NCBI RefSeq assembly: GCF_001544575.2 | Contig: NZ_FCNY02000001.1 | Span: 124,001-188,000, forward strand | Reading direction: 5' to 3' | Source: Caballeronia cordobensis | GTDB taxonomy: Bacteria > Pseudomonadota > Gammaproteobacteria > Burkholderiales > Burkholderiaceae | DNA: 64,000 bases | Part shown: positions 19,761 to 28,405 of the stretch, in pieces | How positions within the stretch are numbered: position 1 is the first letter of the stretch | How the letters are laid out: each line of letters starts with the position of its first letter | Notes under the pieces: model-generated | The model's database searches: none | The model's input: only the letters and a program-made list of their open reading frames with translations | What the model was told of the DNA's origin: nothing | Position numbers and translations under genes: made by a program

Positions 19761-21227
19761 ATGAACATCATCGAACCCGGCATCCGCAATCTGGTCACGG
19801 CGAAGGACGTTCTGCTCACGCCCTACGGCCTCGACGAAGCGCTGATCACCCGCACGCTCGCGGAAATCTTCACGCATCGCGTCGATTACGCCGACCTCTA
19901 TTTCCAGTCGACGCGAAGCGAAGCGTGGAGCCTCGAAGAAGGCATCGTCAAATCGGGCAGCTTCAGCATCGATCAGGGCGTCGGCGTGCGCGCCGTGTCC
20001 GGCGAGCGCACGGCTTTCGCCTATTCCGACGACCTTTCCCCCGACTCCATCCGTCAGGCCGCGATCGCCACGCGCGCGATCGCCAAGGCGGGCGGCGGCA
20101 AGCAGAAGATCAAGCCGGCGAGCACGCTGACCGGCGTCTCGGGCCGCGATCTGTATCTGCCCGCCGATCCGCTGCATTCGCTCGATGCAACCGCAAAGGT
20201 CAAGCTGCTGGAGCGCGTCGAGCAAATGGCGCGCGGCAAGGACCCGCGCATCACGCAGGTCATGGCGGGTCTCGCCGGCGAATACGATGTCGTGCTCGTG
20301 GCGCGCAGCGACGGCGCGCTCGCAGCGGACGTGCGCCCGCTCGTGCGCGTCTCGGTGACGGTGATCGCCGAGCAGAACGGCCGCCGCGAGATCGGTACGG
20401 GCGGCGGCGGCGGACGCTTCGACTACGGCTATTTCACCGACGCCGTGCTGTCCAAATATGTCGATGACGCCGTGCACGCCGCGTTGGTGAATCTCGAAGC
20501 GCGCCCGGCTCCGGCAGGCGCCATGACCGTCGTGCTCGGGCCGGGCTGGCCGGGCGTGCTGTTGCACGAGGCGGTCGGACATGGTCTGGAAGGCGATTTC
20601 AACCGCAAGGGATCGTCGGCGTTCGCGGGCATGATCGGCGAGCAGGTGGCGGCGAAGGGCGTGACGGTCGTCGATGACGGCACGCTGCCGAATCGCCGCG
20701 GCTCGCTCAATATCGACGATGAAGGCAATCCGACGCAGTGCACGACGCTGATCGAGGACGGCATTCTCAAGGGCTACATTCAGGATTCGCTCAACGCGCG
20801 CCTGATGAAGATGCCGGTGACGGGCAACGCGCGCCGCGAGTCGTACGCCGCGCTGCCGATGCCGCGCATGACCAACACCTACATGCTCAACGGCGACAAG
20901 GACCCCGGCGAGATTCTCGCTTCCGTGAAGAACGGGCTGTACGCGGTGAATTTCGGCGGCGGTCAGGTCGATATCACCAACGGCAAGTTCGTGTTCTCGG
21001 CGTCCGAGGCGTACATGATCGAGAACGGCAAGATCACGTATCCGGTCAAGGGCGCGACGCTGATCGGCAGCGGGCCGGAATCGCTCAAGTACGTGACGAT
21101 GATCGGCAACGATATGTCGCTCGATAGCGGCGTCGGCGTGTGCGGCAAGGAAGGCCAGAGCGTGCCGGTGGGCGTCGGCCAGCCGACCCTGCGTATCGAG
21201 AAGATGACGGTGGGCGGGACGGTGTGA
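19761..21227 (+). CDS. tldD: Metalloprotease TldD
   Basis: TldD forms a heterodimeric zinc protease with TldE/PmbA that degrades unfolded peptides and processes some modified peptides and antitoxins. It has 488 residues, full length. The metal motif [12 protein letters not shown] (HExxxH) is at about residues 272-283. The C-terminal domain contains [20 protein letters not shown] and ends [12 protein letters not shown]. The partner gene is not in the window. An own promoter is possible in the 135-bp gap before it. Confidence 0.97.
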   Translation: MNIIEPGIRNLVTAKDVLLTPYGLDEALITRTLAEIFTHRVDYADLYFQSTRSEAWSLEEGIVKSGSFSIDQGVGVRAVSGERTAFAYSDDLSPDSIRQAAIATRAIAKAGGGKQKIKPASTLTGVSGRDLYLPADPLHSLDATAKVKLLERVEQMARGKDPRITQVMAGLAGEYDVVLVARSDGALAADVRPLVRVSVTVIAEQNGRREIGTGGGGGRFDYGYFTDAVLSKYVDDAVHAALVNLEARPAPAGAMTVVLGPGWPGVLLHEAVGHGLEGDFNRKGSSAFAGMIGEQVAAKGVTVVDDGTLPNRRGSLNIDDEGNPTQCTTLIEDGILKGYIQDSLNARLMKMPVTGNARRESYAALPMPRMTNTYMLNGDKDPGEILASVKNGLYAVNFGGGQVDITNGKFVFSASEAYMIENGKITYPVKGATLIGSGPESLKYVTMIGNDMSLDSGVGVCGKEGQSVPVGVGQPTLRIEKMTVGGTV

Positions 21228-21318
21228 TTTTTATGCGGGTTTTCCGCATCGGAGACGATTGTTTGCGGCGTTGCCGCGTTCTCCGGTGCGGATTGTCCGC
21301 GTTTTGCCTGGCTCAGGC

Positions 21319-21348
21319 TTGTCAGCGCCGCCTGTTTGCGGTTATAAA
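21319..21348 (+). promoter_or_regulatory. Candidate sigma-70 promoter for the aroG leader transcript
   Basis: TTGTCA (21319-21324) and TATAAA (21343-21348) are separated by 18 bp and lie about 50 bp before the leader-peptide ATG. Boxes fit the consensus well; the start site is inferred. Confidence 0.6.
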
Positions 21349-21396
21349 AGCAGTCACAACTTTTTCGACCGACGTTCGATTCCTTCTCGACCCATC

Positions 21397-21462
21397 ATGT
21401 CCGCCAAGTTTTATTTTTATTTCTTTTGGCATCTCAAGCCGCTGGCGGATCGAGAGGGGTAA
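21397..21462 (+). CDS. AroG leader peptide (Phe/Tyr/Trp attenuator peptide), 21 aa
   Basis: The ORF reads MSAKFYFYFFWHLKPLADREG and stops with TAA. Codons 5-11 are Phe-Tyr-Phe-Tyr-Phe-Phe-Trp, i.e. seven consecutive aromatic codons, which are the products of the pathway that aroG opens. The 3' part of the ORF (21440-21448) is complementary to the left arm of the terminator that precedes aroG. This is the standard layout of ribosome-mediated attenuation. No strong Shine-Dalgarno is apparent; the purine content upstream is low. Function is inferred from sequence architecture. Confidence 0.85.
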   Translation: MSAKFYFYFFWHLKPLADREG

Positions 21463-21509
21463 GTCGTACACAGGTCGGACAGACCGAAATTCCCGAAAAA
21501 CCGCCAGCG
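21440..21509 (+). promoter_or_regulatory. Antiterminator pairing of the aroG attenuator
   Basis: CGCTGGCGG (21440-21448, inside the leader ORF) is a perfect 9-bp complement of CCGCCAGCG (21501-21509), the left arm and loop edge of the terminator. A ribosome stalled on the early aromatic codons leaves the first segment free, so the antiterminator forms. A ribosome that reaches the stop codon covers it, so the terminator forms. Confidence 0.75.
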
Positions 21510-21527
21510 AGTCTGGCGGTTTTTTTT
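21496..21527 (+). terminator. Attenuator terminator before aroG
   Basis: ACCGCCAG (21500-21507) pairs with CTGGCGGT (21513-21520) around CGAGT and is followed by seven further T. The A-run before it extends the stem by pairing with the T-run. It ends 42 bp before the aroG start. Confidence 0.88.
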
Positions 21528-21569
21528 CGCTTTTTAGTTCGAATGGCACGCCGCTGTAGGAGAACAGAA

Positions 21570-22643
21570 ATGCCCCCGCACAATACCGATGACGTTCGCA
21601 TCCGCGAGTTGAAAGAACTGACCCCGCCCGCGCACCTGATCCGCGAGTTCCCATGCGCGGAGCCGGTTTCGGAGCTCATCTTCAACGCGCGTCAGTCGAT
21701 GCATCGCATTCTTCACGGGATGGATGACCGGCTGATCGTCATCATCGGGCCCTGCTCGATTCACGATCCGAAGGCTGCGCTCGAATACGCTTCGCGGTTG
21801 ATCGAGCAGCGGCGCCGCTTTGCCTCGGAACTGGAAATCGTGATGCGCGTGTACTTCGAGAAGCCGCGCACGACGGTCGGCTGGAAGGGGCTCATCAACG
21901 ATCCGTATATGGATAACAGCTTCAAGATCAACGATGGCTTGCGGGCTGCGCGTGAGTTGCTGATGAACATCAACGAGATGGGGCTGCCGGCCGGAACCGA
22001 GTATCTCGACATGATCAGCCCGCAGTACATCGCCGATCTGATCTCGTGGGGTGCGATTGGGGCGCGGACGACGGAATCGCAAGTTCACCGCGAGCTGGCT
22101 TCGGGATTGTCGTGCCCTGTCGGGTTCAAGAATGGCACGGACGGGAATGTGAAGATTGCGGTCGATGCGATCAAGGCGGCGTCGCAGCCGCACCATTTTC
22201 TGTCGGTTACGAAGGGTGGGCATTCGGCGATTGTGTCGACGGCGGGTAATGAAGATTGCCACATCATTCTGCGCGGCGGGAAGGCGCCGAATTACGATGC
22301 GGCGAGTGTGGATGCGGCTTGTAGCGATATCGGGAAGGCGGGTCTTGCTGCCCGGTTAATGATTGACGCGAGTCATGCTAATAGCTCGAAGAAGCATGAG
22401 AATCAGATTCCGGTTTGTGAAGATATCGGACGGCAATTGGCGGCTGGCGATGAGCGGATTGTTGGCGTGATGGTGGAGTCGCATCTTGTTGCTGGACGGC
22501 AGGATTTGCGGGAAGGGTGTGAGTTGACGTTTGGGCAGAGTGTTACCGATGCCTGTATTGGATGGGAGGAGAGTTTGGGGGTGCTGGAGGGGTTGGCGGA
22601 GGCGGTTAAGCAGAGAAGGGTTGTGAGGGGTGGGGGCAATTAG
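21570..22643 (+). CDS. aroG: 3-deoxy-7-phosphoheptulonate (DAHP) synthase, AroG type I
   Basis: This enzyme condenses phosphoenolpyruvate and erythrose-4-phosphate in the first step of aromatic amino acid synthesis. The ATG at 21570 has a GTAGGAGAACAGAA ribosome-binding region and gives 357 residues. Motifs include VIIGPCSIHDPKAALEYA, EKPRTTVGWKGLIND, GARTTESQVHRELASGLSC and DASHANSSKKHENQ. It is preceded by an aromatic leader peptide and attenuator. The second half of the gene shows an unusual drop in C at third positions (many GGG, GTT, TTG, GAG codons) compared with its first half. Which aromatic amino acid inhibits the enzyme cannot be read directly. Confidence 0.97.
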   Translation: MPPHNTDDVRIRELKELTPPAHLIREFPCAEPVSELIFNARQSMHRILHGMDDRLIVIIGPCSIHDPKAALEYASRLIEQRRRFASELEIVMRVYFEKPRTTVGWKGLINDPYMDNSFKINDGLRAARELLMNINEMGLPAGTEYLDMISPQYIADLISWGAIGARTTESQVHRELASGLSCPVGFKNGTDGNVKIAVDAIKAASQPHHFLSVTKGGHSAIVSTAGNEDCHIILRGGKAPNYDAASVDAACSDIGKAGLAARLMIDASHANSSKKHENQIPVCEDIGRQLAAGDERIVGVMVESHLVAGRQDLREGCELTFGQSVTDACIGWEESLGVLEGLAEAVKQRRVVRGGGN

Positions 22644-22656
22644 AGTCAGTTGAGAG

Positions 22657-22696
22657 GAGAACTTCAAGGGACCGTCCCACGTCTCTTGAAGTTCTC
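22657..22696. terminator. Perfect 12-bp inverted repeat between aroG and the NACHT gene
   Basis: GAGAACTTCAAG (22657-22668) and CTTGAAGTTCTC (22685-22696) flank a 16-nt centre. The repeat lies in the 66-bp convergent gap, so it may end transcription in both directions. There is no clear T-run on either side, so a recombination or insertion-scar role is also possible. Confidence 0.5.
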
Positions 22697-22709
22697 ATCG
22701 TATTTGACT

Positions 22710-24500
22710 TCAAAAGATATCGGCGTTTCGTTCTTCAATTGCGATTGATGCACGCGCTATCTCAACTTCTTTTCGTAGATCCGTTAAGAATTGTTCGGCA
22801 ATCTTAATAAATGAATCAAAACCAATTTCATTTACCATTTCAATTGCAGTCACCTGGGTTTCACGTTCGTGCAATCCTGAAATTAATGGCTCGATTTTGA
22901 CTTGCTCGTTACCCTTTGAGAGCCTGGCAGGAACATGCTCCTTTAGCACATCAATAAACTTATCAAACAAAATCTCATCTATTTCATCTGAATCCAAAGC
23001 TTCTCTACGGATTTCCCTTAGCGGAATCGGCCGGTTACGCCGATCGTATCGCAGAGTGACATTCCACAAAGTCCTTTTAATCAGAGTCTTGGACCGATGA
23101 TCGCCAGCGCGAGCATTATTTTCATCGTAACGCTCAATGAATCCTTCGATGATTCCAATTCTGTAGAATTTCAGATAGCGATATTTATCGATTACGGCGA
23201 GGAAGCGAAGGACCTGCTGCCACTCGCGATAACACTCACGAGCAGCGGTGTAAAATTTTTTCGCAGCCCTTTCCTGCTGACGCCTCACAAACGAGGCAGC
23301 AAAATACTCCGCGATGCTTTTATGTAAAAAAGTTATCTCACCAATCCCGTCTTCTAACATCAGACACGCCACCTTCGACACGTCGTGTTTAAAGCTCTCC
23401 ACGGAACATATAGTTTCTGGAAAATAATGACTCGCTTTTTCAAAAAAACTCGAAAACTCTTCGTTCGTGAGCGTGCGGGTTTTGCTTCGCTGAGCAGCCA
23501 TGAAGCAGAAGCCTTCGAATAGCTTTTGCAACGCCCGTTCTCCAAGCCCTGTGCGGTGTTCTCGCACAAATCCAGGTTTGCTTCGATCATGTCGCGTGAA
23601 GACAGTGGTGAATAGAGCCTCAAAGAATTCTGGAAGTTCAGCCGGAATAGACTTCTCCGATCTATAGACTGTCACGGTGAGCGTGAGCATGAGGGGCGTG
23701 TTAATCAACTCAGCGACATGCGACGGACTATTCTCGATTGCTGTCGCAATATCATTAGCATGAACTCGATCCAGTCCTAAGCGAGTTAGAAAGGGAAGGT
23801 GATCACTCTGCGCGAGCATTGATAGATAGACACGCCTGAAAGCCGCACTATGTTGAATGGCACAATCCGGTCGCGACGTCGCGACAACTGTCAGATCTTC
23901 GAAGTTGAAAGAAAGTTGTTCAAGTTCTTCAAGTACACTAGGCACATTTCCGATATCAATCTCGTCGAAACCGTCAAGCAAGAGGGCCAGCCTCCCCGTT
24001 TTCGCAAGATACTTGAAAACATCAACGTCCTCCACAAGGCCATAGTTGCCAAGCTCCCTTAAAATTAAGGATAATAATCGCTTTTCGCCACGAATTTCTC
24101 TCAATTCGATGAACAGCGGGATTTTCCCGCTTCCACGCCCCGTCAACTCTTGCACGCATAGGTGGCGCAGAAGCATTGACTTCCCTTGCCCAACCACACC
24201 CTGAATAACTATGCGCTGGAATTGAATGTCAGCGAGACTGTTCAATTGTCTATATTCGTGACTGACTGAGAAAATCGATGCAGGGTAATAGAAATTTCCT
24301 AGCCATACCTCTTTATCAACTTGCCAAAGCGTTTTGACCATTCCGATCATCAAGATTTTCTGTGCGACTTTCTTAGGCGCTTGCTCTCCTTGCCATTTCT
24401 TGAATTTATTTGATAAAGCTCCTTTCGCTCCATTGTAAAGATCCTTTATCAGCGGAGCTAACACCTGAGCTCCTAGGGTTGCAGTTATACTTACAGGCAC
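22710..24500 (-). CDS. NACHT-domain STAND NTPase, candidate anti-phage defence protein
   Basis: This 596-residue protein belongs to the NACHT NTPases, relatives of animal NLR immune proteins; several bacterial members are shown to defend against phage. The GTG start at 24500 follows GAAGGACGTAAACG. Residues 1-95 are an N-terminal region of unknown fold. Walker A (GVVGQGKSMLL) lies at 101-111 and the NACHT-type Walker B (LALLLDGFDEID) at 171-182. The sensor ATSRPD is at 207-212 and FLHKSIAEYFAA, the conserved winged-helix motif, at 391-402. Residues 410-596 form a C-terminal region without recognisable LRR, TPR or WD repeats. Base composition is much more AT-rich than the neighbours and codons such as AAA, ATT and TTT are common, which suggests acquisition by transfer. 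It lies downstream of the adenosyltransferase gene on the same strand. The effector domain and trigger are not evident. Confidence 0.85.
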   Translation of the reverse strand: MPVSITATLGAQVLAPLIKDLYNGAKGALSNKFKKWQGEQAPKKVAQKILMIGMVKTLWQVDKEVWLGNFYYPASIFSVSHEYRQLNSLADIQFQRIVIQGVVGQGKSMLLRHLCVQELTGRGSGKIPLFIELREIRGEKRLLSLILRELGNYGLVEDVDVFKYLAKTGRLALLLDGFDEIDIGNVPSVLEELEQLSFNFEDLTVVATSRPDCAIQHSAAFRRVYLSMLAQSDHLPFLTRLGLDRVHANDIATAIENSPSHVAELINTPLMLTLTVTVYRSEKSIPAELPEFFEALFTTVFTRHDRSKPGFVREHRTGLGERALQKLFEGFCFMAAQRSKTRTLTNEEFSSFFEKASHYFPETICSVESFKHDVSKVACLMLEDGIGEITFLHKSIAEYFAASFVRRQQERAAKKFYTAARECYREWQQVLRFLAVIDKYRYLKFYRIGIIEGFIERYDENNARAGDHRSKTLIKRTLWNVTLRYDRRNRPIPLREIRREALDSDEIDEILFDKFIDVLKEHVPARLSKGNEQVKIEPLISGLHERETQVTAIEMVNEIGFDSFIKIAEQFLTDLRKEVEIARASIAIEERNADIF

Positions 24501-24563
24501 CGTTTACGTCCTTCAAAGCCATCTATGAAGCGGTTGGGCGAGCTTTCCTTGGAGCAACTATTA

Positions 24564-25118
24564 CTAATCGCCCCGTCGCTCCCACAAAACCTCCTTTGCT
24601 CCGTCCGCTCGATTTAGGACTCGAGCAATCACAAACATCAAATCCGACAACCGATTCACATACCGCCGCGGCGCCTCATTAACCCCAGCCGTTTCCACAC
24701 GCCCGAGCGCAACGATGGACCGCTCCGCCCGCCGACAAACCGTCCTCGCCACATGCGCAAGAGCCGCCGCCCTCGACCCACCTGGCAAAATAAACTCCTT
24801 CAACGGCGGCAGCGTCGCGTTGTACTCTGCAAGCCAGGCATCGAGTTGAGCAAGATGAGAAGTCTGAATCATCGAATGCCCAGGAATCGACAACTCCCCG
24901 CCCAGATCGAACAAATCGTTCTGAATCCGCGTTAACGCATCGCGCACGTCCGAAGGCATCGGCTCGCAAAGCAACACCCCGATACACGAATTCAACTCAT
25001 CCACATCTCCGATCGCGGCAATACGCGCATCGTCCTTCGATACGCGGCTGCCATCACCCAATCCGGTCGTTCCATCATCCCCAGTGCGCGTCGCGATTTT
25101 GCTCAAGCGGTTTCCCAT
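24564..25118 (-). CDS. Cob(I)alamin adenosyltransferase, PduO type
   Basis: This ATP:cob(I)alamin adenosyltransferase makes adenosylcobalamin. The ATG at 25118 follows a strong GGAGG at 5-nt spacing and gives 184 residues; an upstream in-frame start is less well supported. PduO-family motifs are TRTGDDGTTGLGDGSRVSKDD near the N-terminus (ATP site), DELNSCIG, RTVCRRAERS and YVNRLSDLMFVIARVLN at the C-terminus. Its coding strand becomes G-rich and C-poor toward the 3' end, next to the acquired NACHT gene. The NACHT gene begins 63 bp downstream and might be read from the same transcript. Confidence 0.93.
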   Translation of the reverse strand: MGNRLSKIATRTGDDGTTGLGDGSRVSKDDARIAAIGDVDELNSCIGVLLCEPMPSDVRDALTRIQNDLFDLGGELSIPGHSMIQTSHLAQLDAWLAEYNATLPPLKEFILPGGSRAAALAHVARTVCRRAERSIVALGRVETAGVNEAPRRYVNRLSDLMFVIARVLNRADGAKEVLWERRGD

Positions 25119-25266
25119 CACTGCCTCCGAGATCAAAGCCCATTATAGGCACGTCCCAGCGTCCGAAAGCCCGCCCGCCGGGCATCACCGCGACGGCGTA
25201 AAATGAGATAGAACGATCGAACAGCGAAGCAAAACAACACAAAGCCGCCCCGCCCGGAGACACCTT

Positions 25267-26685
25267 GTGAACCACCCCACCGAACACGCCGCACTCCAGA
25301 AACGCCCCTTCCCCGCCGCGCTTCTGGACGCGTTGAAAGAACGATTCGCCGAGCGCGTCTCGACGTCGCAAGCCGTTAGAGAACACCACGGCCGTGACGA
25401 ATCGCCGTTCGACCCGCAGCTGCCGGACGCCGTCGTCTTCGCGCGCAGCACGGAGGAAGTGCAGGCCATCGTCAAGCTCTGCGCCCAGCACGACGTTGCG
25501 ATCATCCCCTACGGCAACGGCTCGTCGCTCGAAGGGCATCTGCTCGCGGTGCAGGGCGGCGTGTCCATCGACCTGTCGGAGATGAACCAGGTCGTCTCGA
25601 TCAACGCCGAAGACCTCACCGTCACCGTGCAACCCGGCATCTCCCGCAAGCAACTGAACGAAGCGCTCAAAGACACCGGCCTCTTCTTCCCGATCGATCC
25701 CGGCGCGGACGCCAGCATCGGCGGCATGTCGGCGACGCGCGCCTCGGGCACCAACGCCGTGCGCTACGGCACGATGCGCGAAAACGTCCTCGGCCTCACG
25801 GTCGTCACCGCCGATGGCCGCGCCATCAAAACCGGCACGCGCGCGCGCAAATCGTCGGCGGGCTACGACCTCACGCGCCTTTTCGTGGGCTCGGAAGGCA
25901 CGCTCGGCGTCATCACCGAAATCACCGTGCGGCTCTATCCGCAGCCCGAAGCGATCTCGGCGGCCGTGTGCGCCTTCCCGTCGATGGGCGACGCCGTGCG
26001 CGCCGTCATCGAGACGATTCAGATGGGCGTGCCGATCGCACGCGTCGAATTCGTCGACAAGCTCGCGGTGCGCGCCATCAACAAGCATTCGAATCTGACG
26101 CTGCGCGAATCGCCGATGCTGTTCTTCGAATTCCACGGCACCGAATCCGGCGTGCAGGAACAGGCGCAGACCGTGCAGGACATCGTCGCGGAAAACAAGG
26201 GCGAAGACTTCGAATGGGCGACGCGCCCCGAAGACCGCAGCCGCCTCTGGAACGCGCGCCACTCCGCCTACTTCGCGATGCTGCAACTGAAGCCCGGCTG
26301 CCGCGCCGTCACGACCGACGTCTGCGTGCCGATCTCGCGCCTCGCCGAATGCGTCGAGGAAACGGAGAAGGACTTGCAGGGCTCGTATTTGCCGAGCCCG
26401 ATCGTCGGCCATGTCGGCGACGGCAATTTCCACGTCGCGATGCTGCTCGATCCGGCCAAGCCCGAAGAGCTGGAAGAAGCGGAGCGCATCAATCGGCGCA
26501 TCGTCGGACGCGCGCTGGAGATGGGCGGCACCTGCACCGGCGAACACGGCGTCGGGCTGCACAAGATGGGCTTTCTGATCGACGAGCACGGCGCCGGCGC
26601 GGTCGCCGTGATGCGCTCGATCAAGCAGGCGCTCGACCCCAAGAACCTGATGAACCCGGGGAAAATCTTCGCTTTCGAAGGCTGA
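25267..26685 (+). CDS. FAD-binding oxidase, D-lactate dehydrogenase/glycolate oxidase-like
   Basis: This is a 472-residue flavoprotein of the vanillyl-alcohol-oxidase fold that oxidises a 2-hydroxy acid. It starts with GTG after GGAGA. The FAD-binding part shows PYGNGSSLEGHL, GGMSATRASGTNAVRYGTM and LFVGSEGTLGVITEITV. The C-terminal cap has GHVGDGNFHVA and GGTCTGEHGVGLHKMGFL, with His residues expected to bind the substrate carboxylate or metal. It lies 54 bp ahead of glcD and is paralogous to it. A D-lactate dehydrogenase (cytochrome type) is the likelier specialised role because GlcD follows as a separate gene, but substrate cannot be read from the sequence. Confidence 0.88.
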   Translation: MNHPTEHAALQKRPFPAALLDALKERFAERVSTSQAVREHHGRDESPFDPQLPDAVVFARSTEEVQAIVKLCAQHDVAIIPYGNGSSLEGHLLAVQGGVSIDLSEMNQVVSINAEDLTVTVQPGISRKQLNEALKDTGLFFPIDPGADASIGGMSATRASGTNAVRYGTMRENVLGLTVVTADGRAIKTGTRARKSSAGYDLTRLFVGSEGTLGVITEITVRLYPQPEAISAAVCAFPSMGDAVRAVIETIQMGVPIARVEFVDKLAVRAINKHSNLTLRESPMLFFEFHGTESGVQEQAQTVQDIVAENKGEDFEWATRPEDRSRLWNARHSAYFAMLQLKPGCRAVTTDVCVPISRLAECVEETEKDLQGSYLPSPIVGHVGDGNFHVAMLLDPAKPEELEEAERINRRIVGRALEMGGTCTGEHGVGLHKMGFLIDEHGAGAVAVMRSIKQALDPKNLMNPGKIFAFEG

Positions 26686-26739
26686 ACGGTTCGAGCAAGA
26701 TAGCCTGATGAGCGCAACGAGCGCCGCAACGGAGGAGAC

Positions 26740-28296
26740 ATGAACGCACCCGACGAGCTCAAGCCCGAGCAGATGTCGACACCGGCGTCGCCGAATCTGC
26801 CGCACGAAGAAGCCGAAGCGCTCACCGCGGATCAGCTCGCCGCGCGCCAGCGTGAAGTCGTGCAGGCGCTGATGGCCGTGCTGCCGACGCACTGTCTGCT
26901 CTTTCGCGAGGAAGACACCGCCGCCTACGAATGCGATGGCCTCGCCGCGTACCGCCGCCTGCCGCTCGCGGTGGCGCTGCCGGAAACCGAGGCGCAGGTG
27001 CAACGCGTCGTGCAGATCTGCGCGCGCCTCGCCGTTCCGATCGTCCCGCGCGGCGCGGGCACCGGTCTGTCGGGCGGCGCCATGCCGATTCGCCACGGCA
27101 TCGTGCTGTCGCTCGCGCGCTTTCGGAAGATCATCGAAGTCGATCCGTACGCGCGCACCGCAACCGTGCAGCCCGGCGTCCGGAACCTGGCCATTTCGGA
27201 AGCCGCGGCGCCATACGGGCTGTATTACGCGCCCGATCCGTCGTCGCAGATTGCCTGCACGATCGGCGGCAACGTCTCCGAAAACTCCGGCGGCGTGCAT
27301 TGCCTGAAATACGGGCTCACCGTGCACAATGTCCTGCGCGTGCGCGCGGTGACGATGGACGGCGATGTCGTCGAGTTCGGCTCGCTCGGCCCCGACGCGC
27401 CCGGCCTCGATCTGCTCGCGGTGCTGATCGGCAGCGAAGGCATGTTCGCGATCGTCACCGAAATCACCGTCAAGCTGATTCCGAAGCCGCAGACCGCGCA
27501 GGTCATCATGGCGAGCTTCGACGATGTCGTGAAAGGCGGCAACGCCGTCGCGGCGATCATCGCGGCGGGCATCATCCCGGCCGGCCTCGAAATGATGGAC
27601 AAACCCGCGACGCGCGCCGTCGAGGAATTCGTCAACGCGGGCTACGACCTCGACGCCGCCGCCATCCTGCTGTGCGAATCCGACGGCACGCACGACGAAG
27701 TCGCGGAGGAAATCGTCCGCATGACGGCCGTGCTGCGCGAGCACGGCGCATCGCGCATCCAGATATCGCGGTCGGAGACCGAGCGCCTCAAGTTCTGGTC
27801 GGGCCGCAAGAACGCGTTTCCCGCGGCGGGCCGCATCTCACCGGACTACTACTGCATGGACGGCACCGTGCCGCGCCGCGCCATCGGGCCGCTGCTCGCG
27901 CGCATCGAAGAGATGGAAAAGAAGTACGCGTTGCGCTGCATCAACGTGTTTCATGCGGGCGACGGCAACATGCATCCGCTCATCCTCTTCAATGGCAACG
28001 ATCTGGACGAGTGGCATCGCGCGGAAGCGTTCGGCTCGGACATTCTGGAGACGTGTGTCGAACTCGGCGGCACGGTAACGGGCGAGCATGGCGTGGGCAT
28101 CGAAAAAATCAATTCGATGTGCGTGCAGTTTTCGCCCGAAGAGCGCGATGCGTTCTTCGCCGTGAAGCGCGCGTTCGATCCGCCCGGCCTGCTCAATCCG
28201 GACAAGGGCATCCCGACGCGCTCGCGCTGCGCCGAATACGGCAAGATGCATGTGCGGGGCGGGCTTCTGCCGCATCCGGACTTGCCGCGCTTCTAG
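26740..28296 (+). CDS. glcD: Glycolate oxidase FAD subunit GlcD
   Basis: GlcD is the FAD-linked catalytic subunit of glycolate oxidase (glycolate to glyoxylate). It has 518 residues after a GGAGG ribosome-binding site. Visible FAD-fold motifs are PRGAGTGLSGGAMP, GGNVSENSGGVHCLKYGLT and LIGSEGMFAIVTEITVKLIP. The C-terminal part has NVFHAGDGNMHPLI and GGTVTGEHGVGIEKI. GlcE and GlcF follow on the same strand, so the complete three-subunit complex is encoded here. Regulation by a GlcC-type protein is not visible in the window. Confidence 0.96.
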   Translation: MNAPDELKPEQMSTPASPNLPHEEAEALTADQLAARQREVVQALMAVLPTHCLLFREEDTAAYECDGLAAYRRLPLAVALPETEAQVQRVVQICARLAVPIVPRGAGTGLSGGAMPIRHGIVLSLARFRKIIEVDPYARTATVQPGVRNLAISEAAAPYGLYYAPDPSSQIACTIGGNVSENSGGVHCLKYGLTVHNVLRVRAVTMDGDVVEFGSLGPDAPGLDLLAVLIGSEGMFAIVTEITVKLIPKPQTAQVIMASFDDVVKGGNAVAAIIAAGIIPAGLEMMDKPATRAVEEFVNAGYDLDAAAILLCESDGTHDEVAEEIVRMTAVLREHGASRIQISRSETERLKFWSGRKNAFPAAGRISPDYYCMDGTVPRRAIGPLLARIEEMEKKYALRCINVFHAGDGNMHPLILFNGNDLDEWHRAEAFGSDILETCVELGGTVTGEHGVGIEKINSMCVQFSPEERDAFFAVKRAFDPPGLLNPDKGIPTRSRCAEYGKMHVRGGLLPHPDLPRF

Positions 28297-28405
28297 GCGG
28301 CGGATTACGTTCCGCTATCCACGTTTCACCGGGTATTGCGCCGTTAAGCGGCCGGTACAATCGACCGGGCAGCCCAACAGAAATCGAAACACGAGCGGGA
28401 CACGC

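Noticed and set aside
22644..24563. Possible att-site direct repeats at the ends of the NACHT insert
   Set aside because: No matching repeat longer than a few bases was found at the two sides and there is no integrase or tRNA gene.
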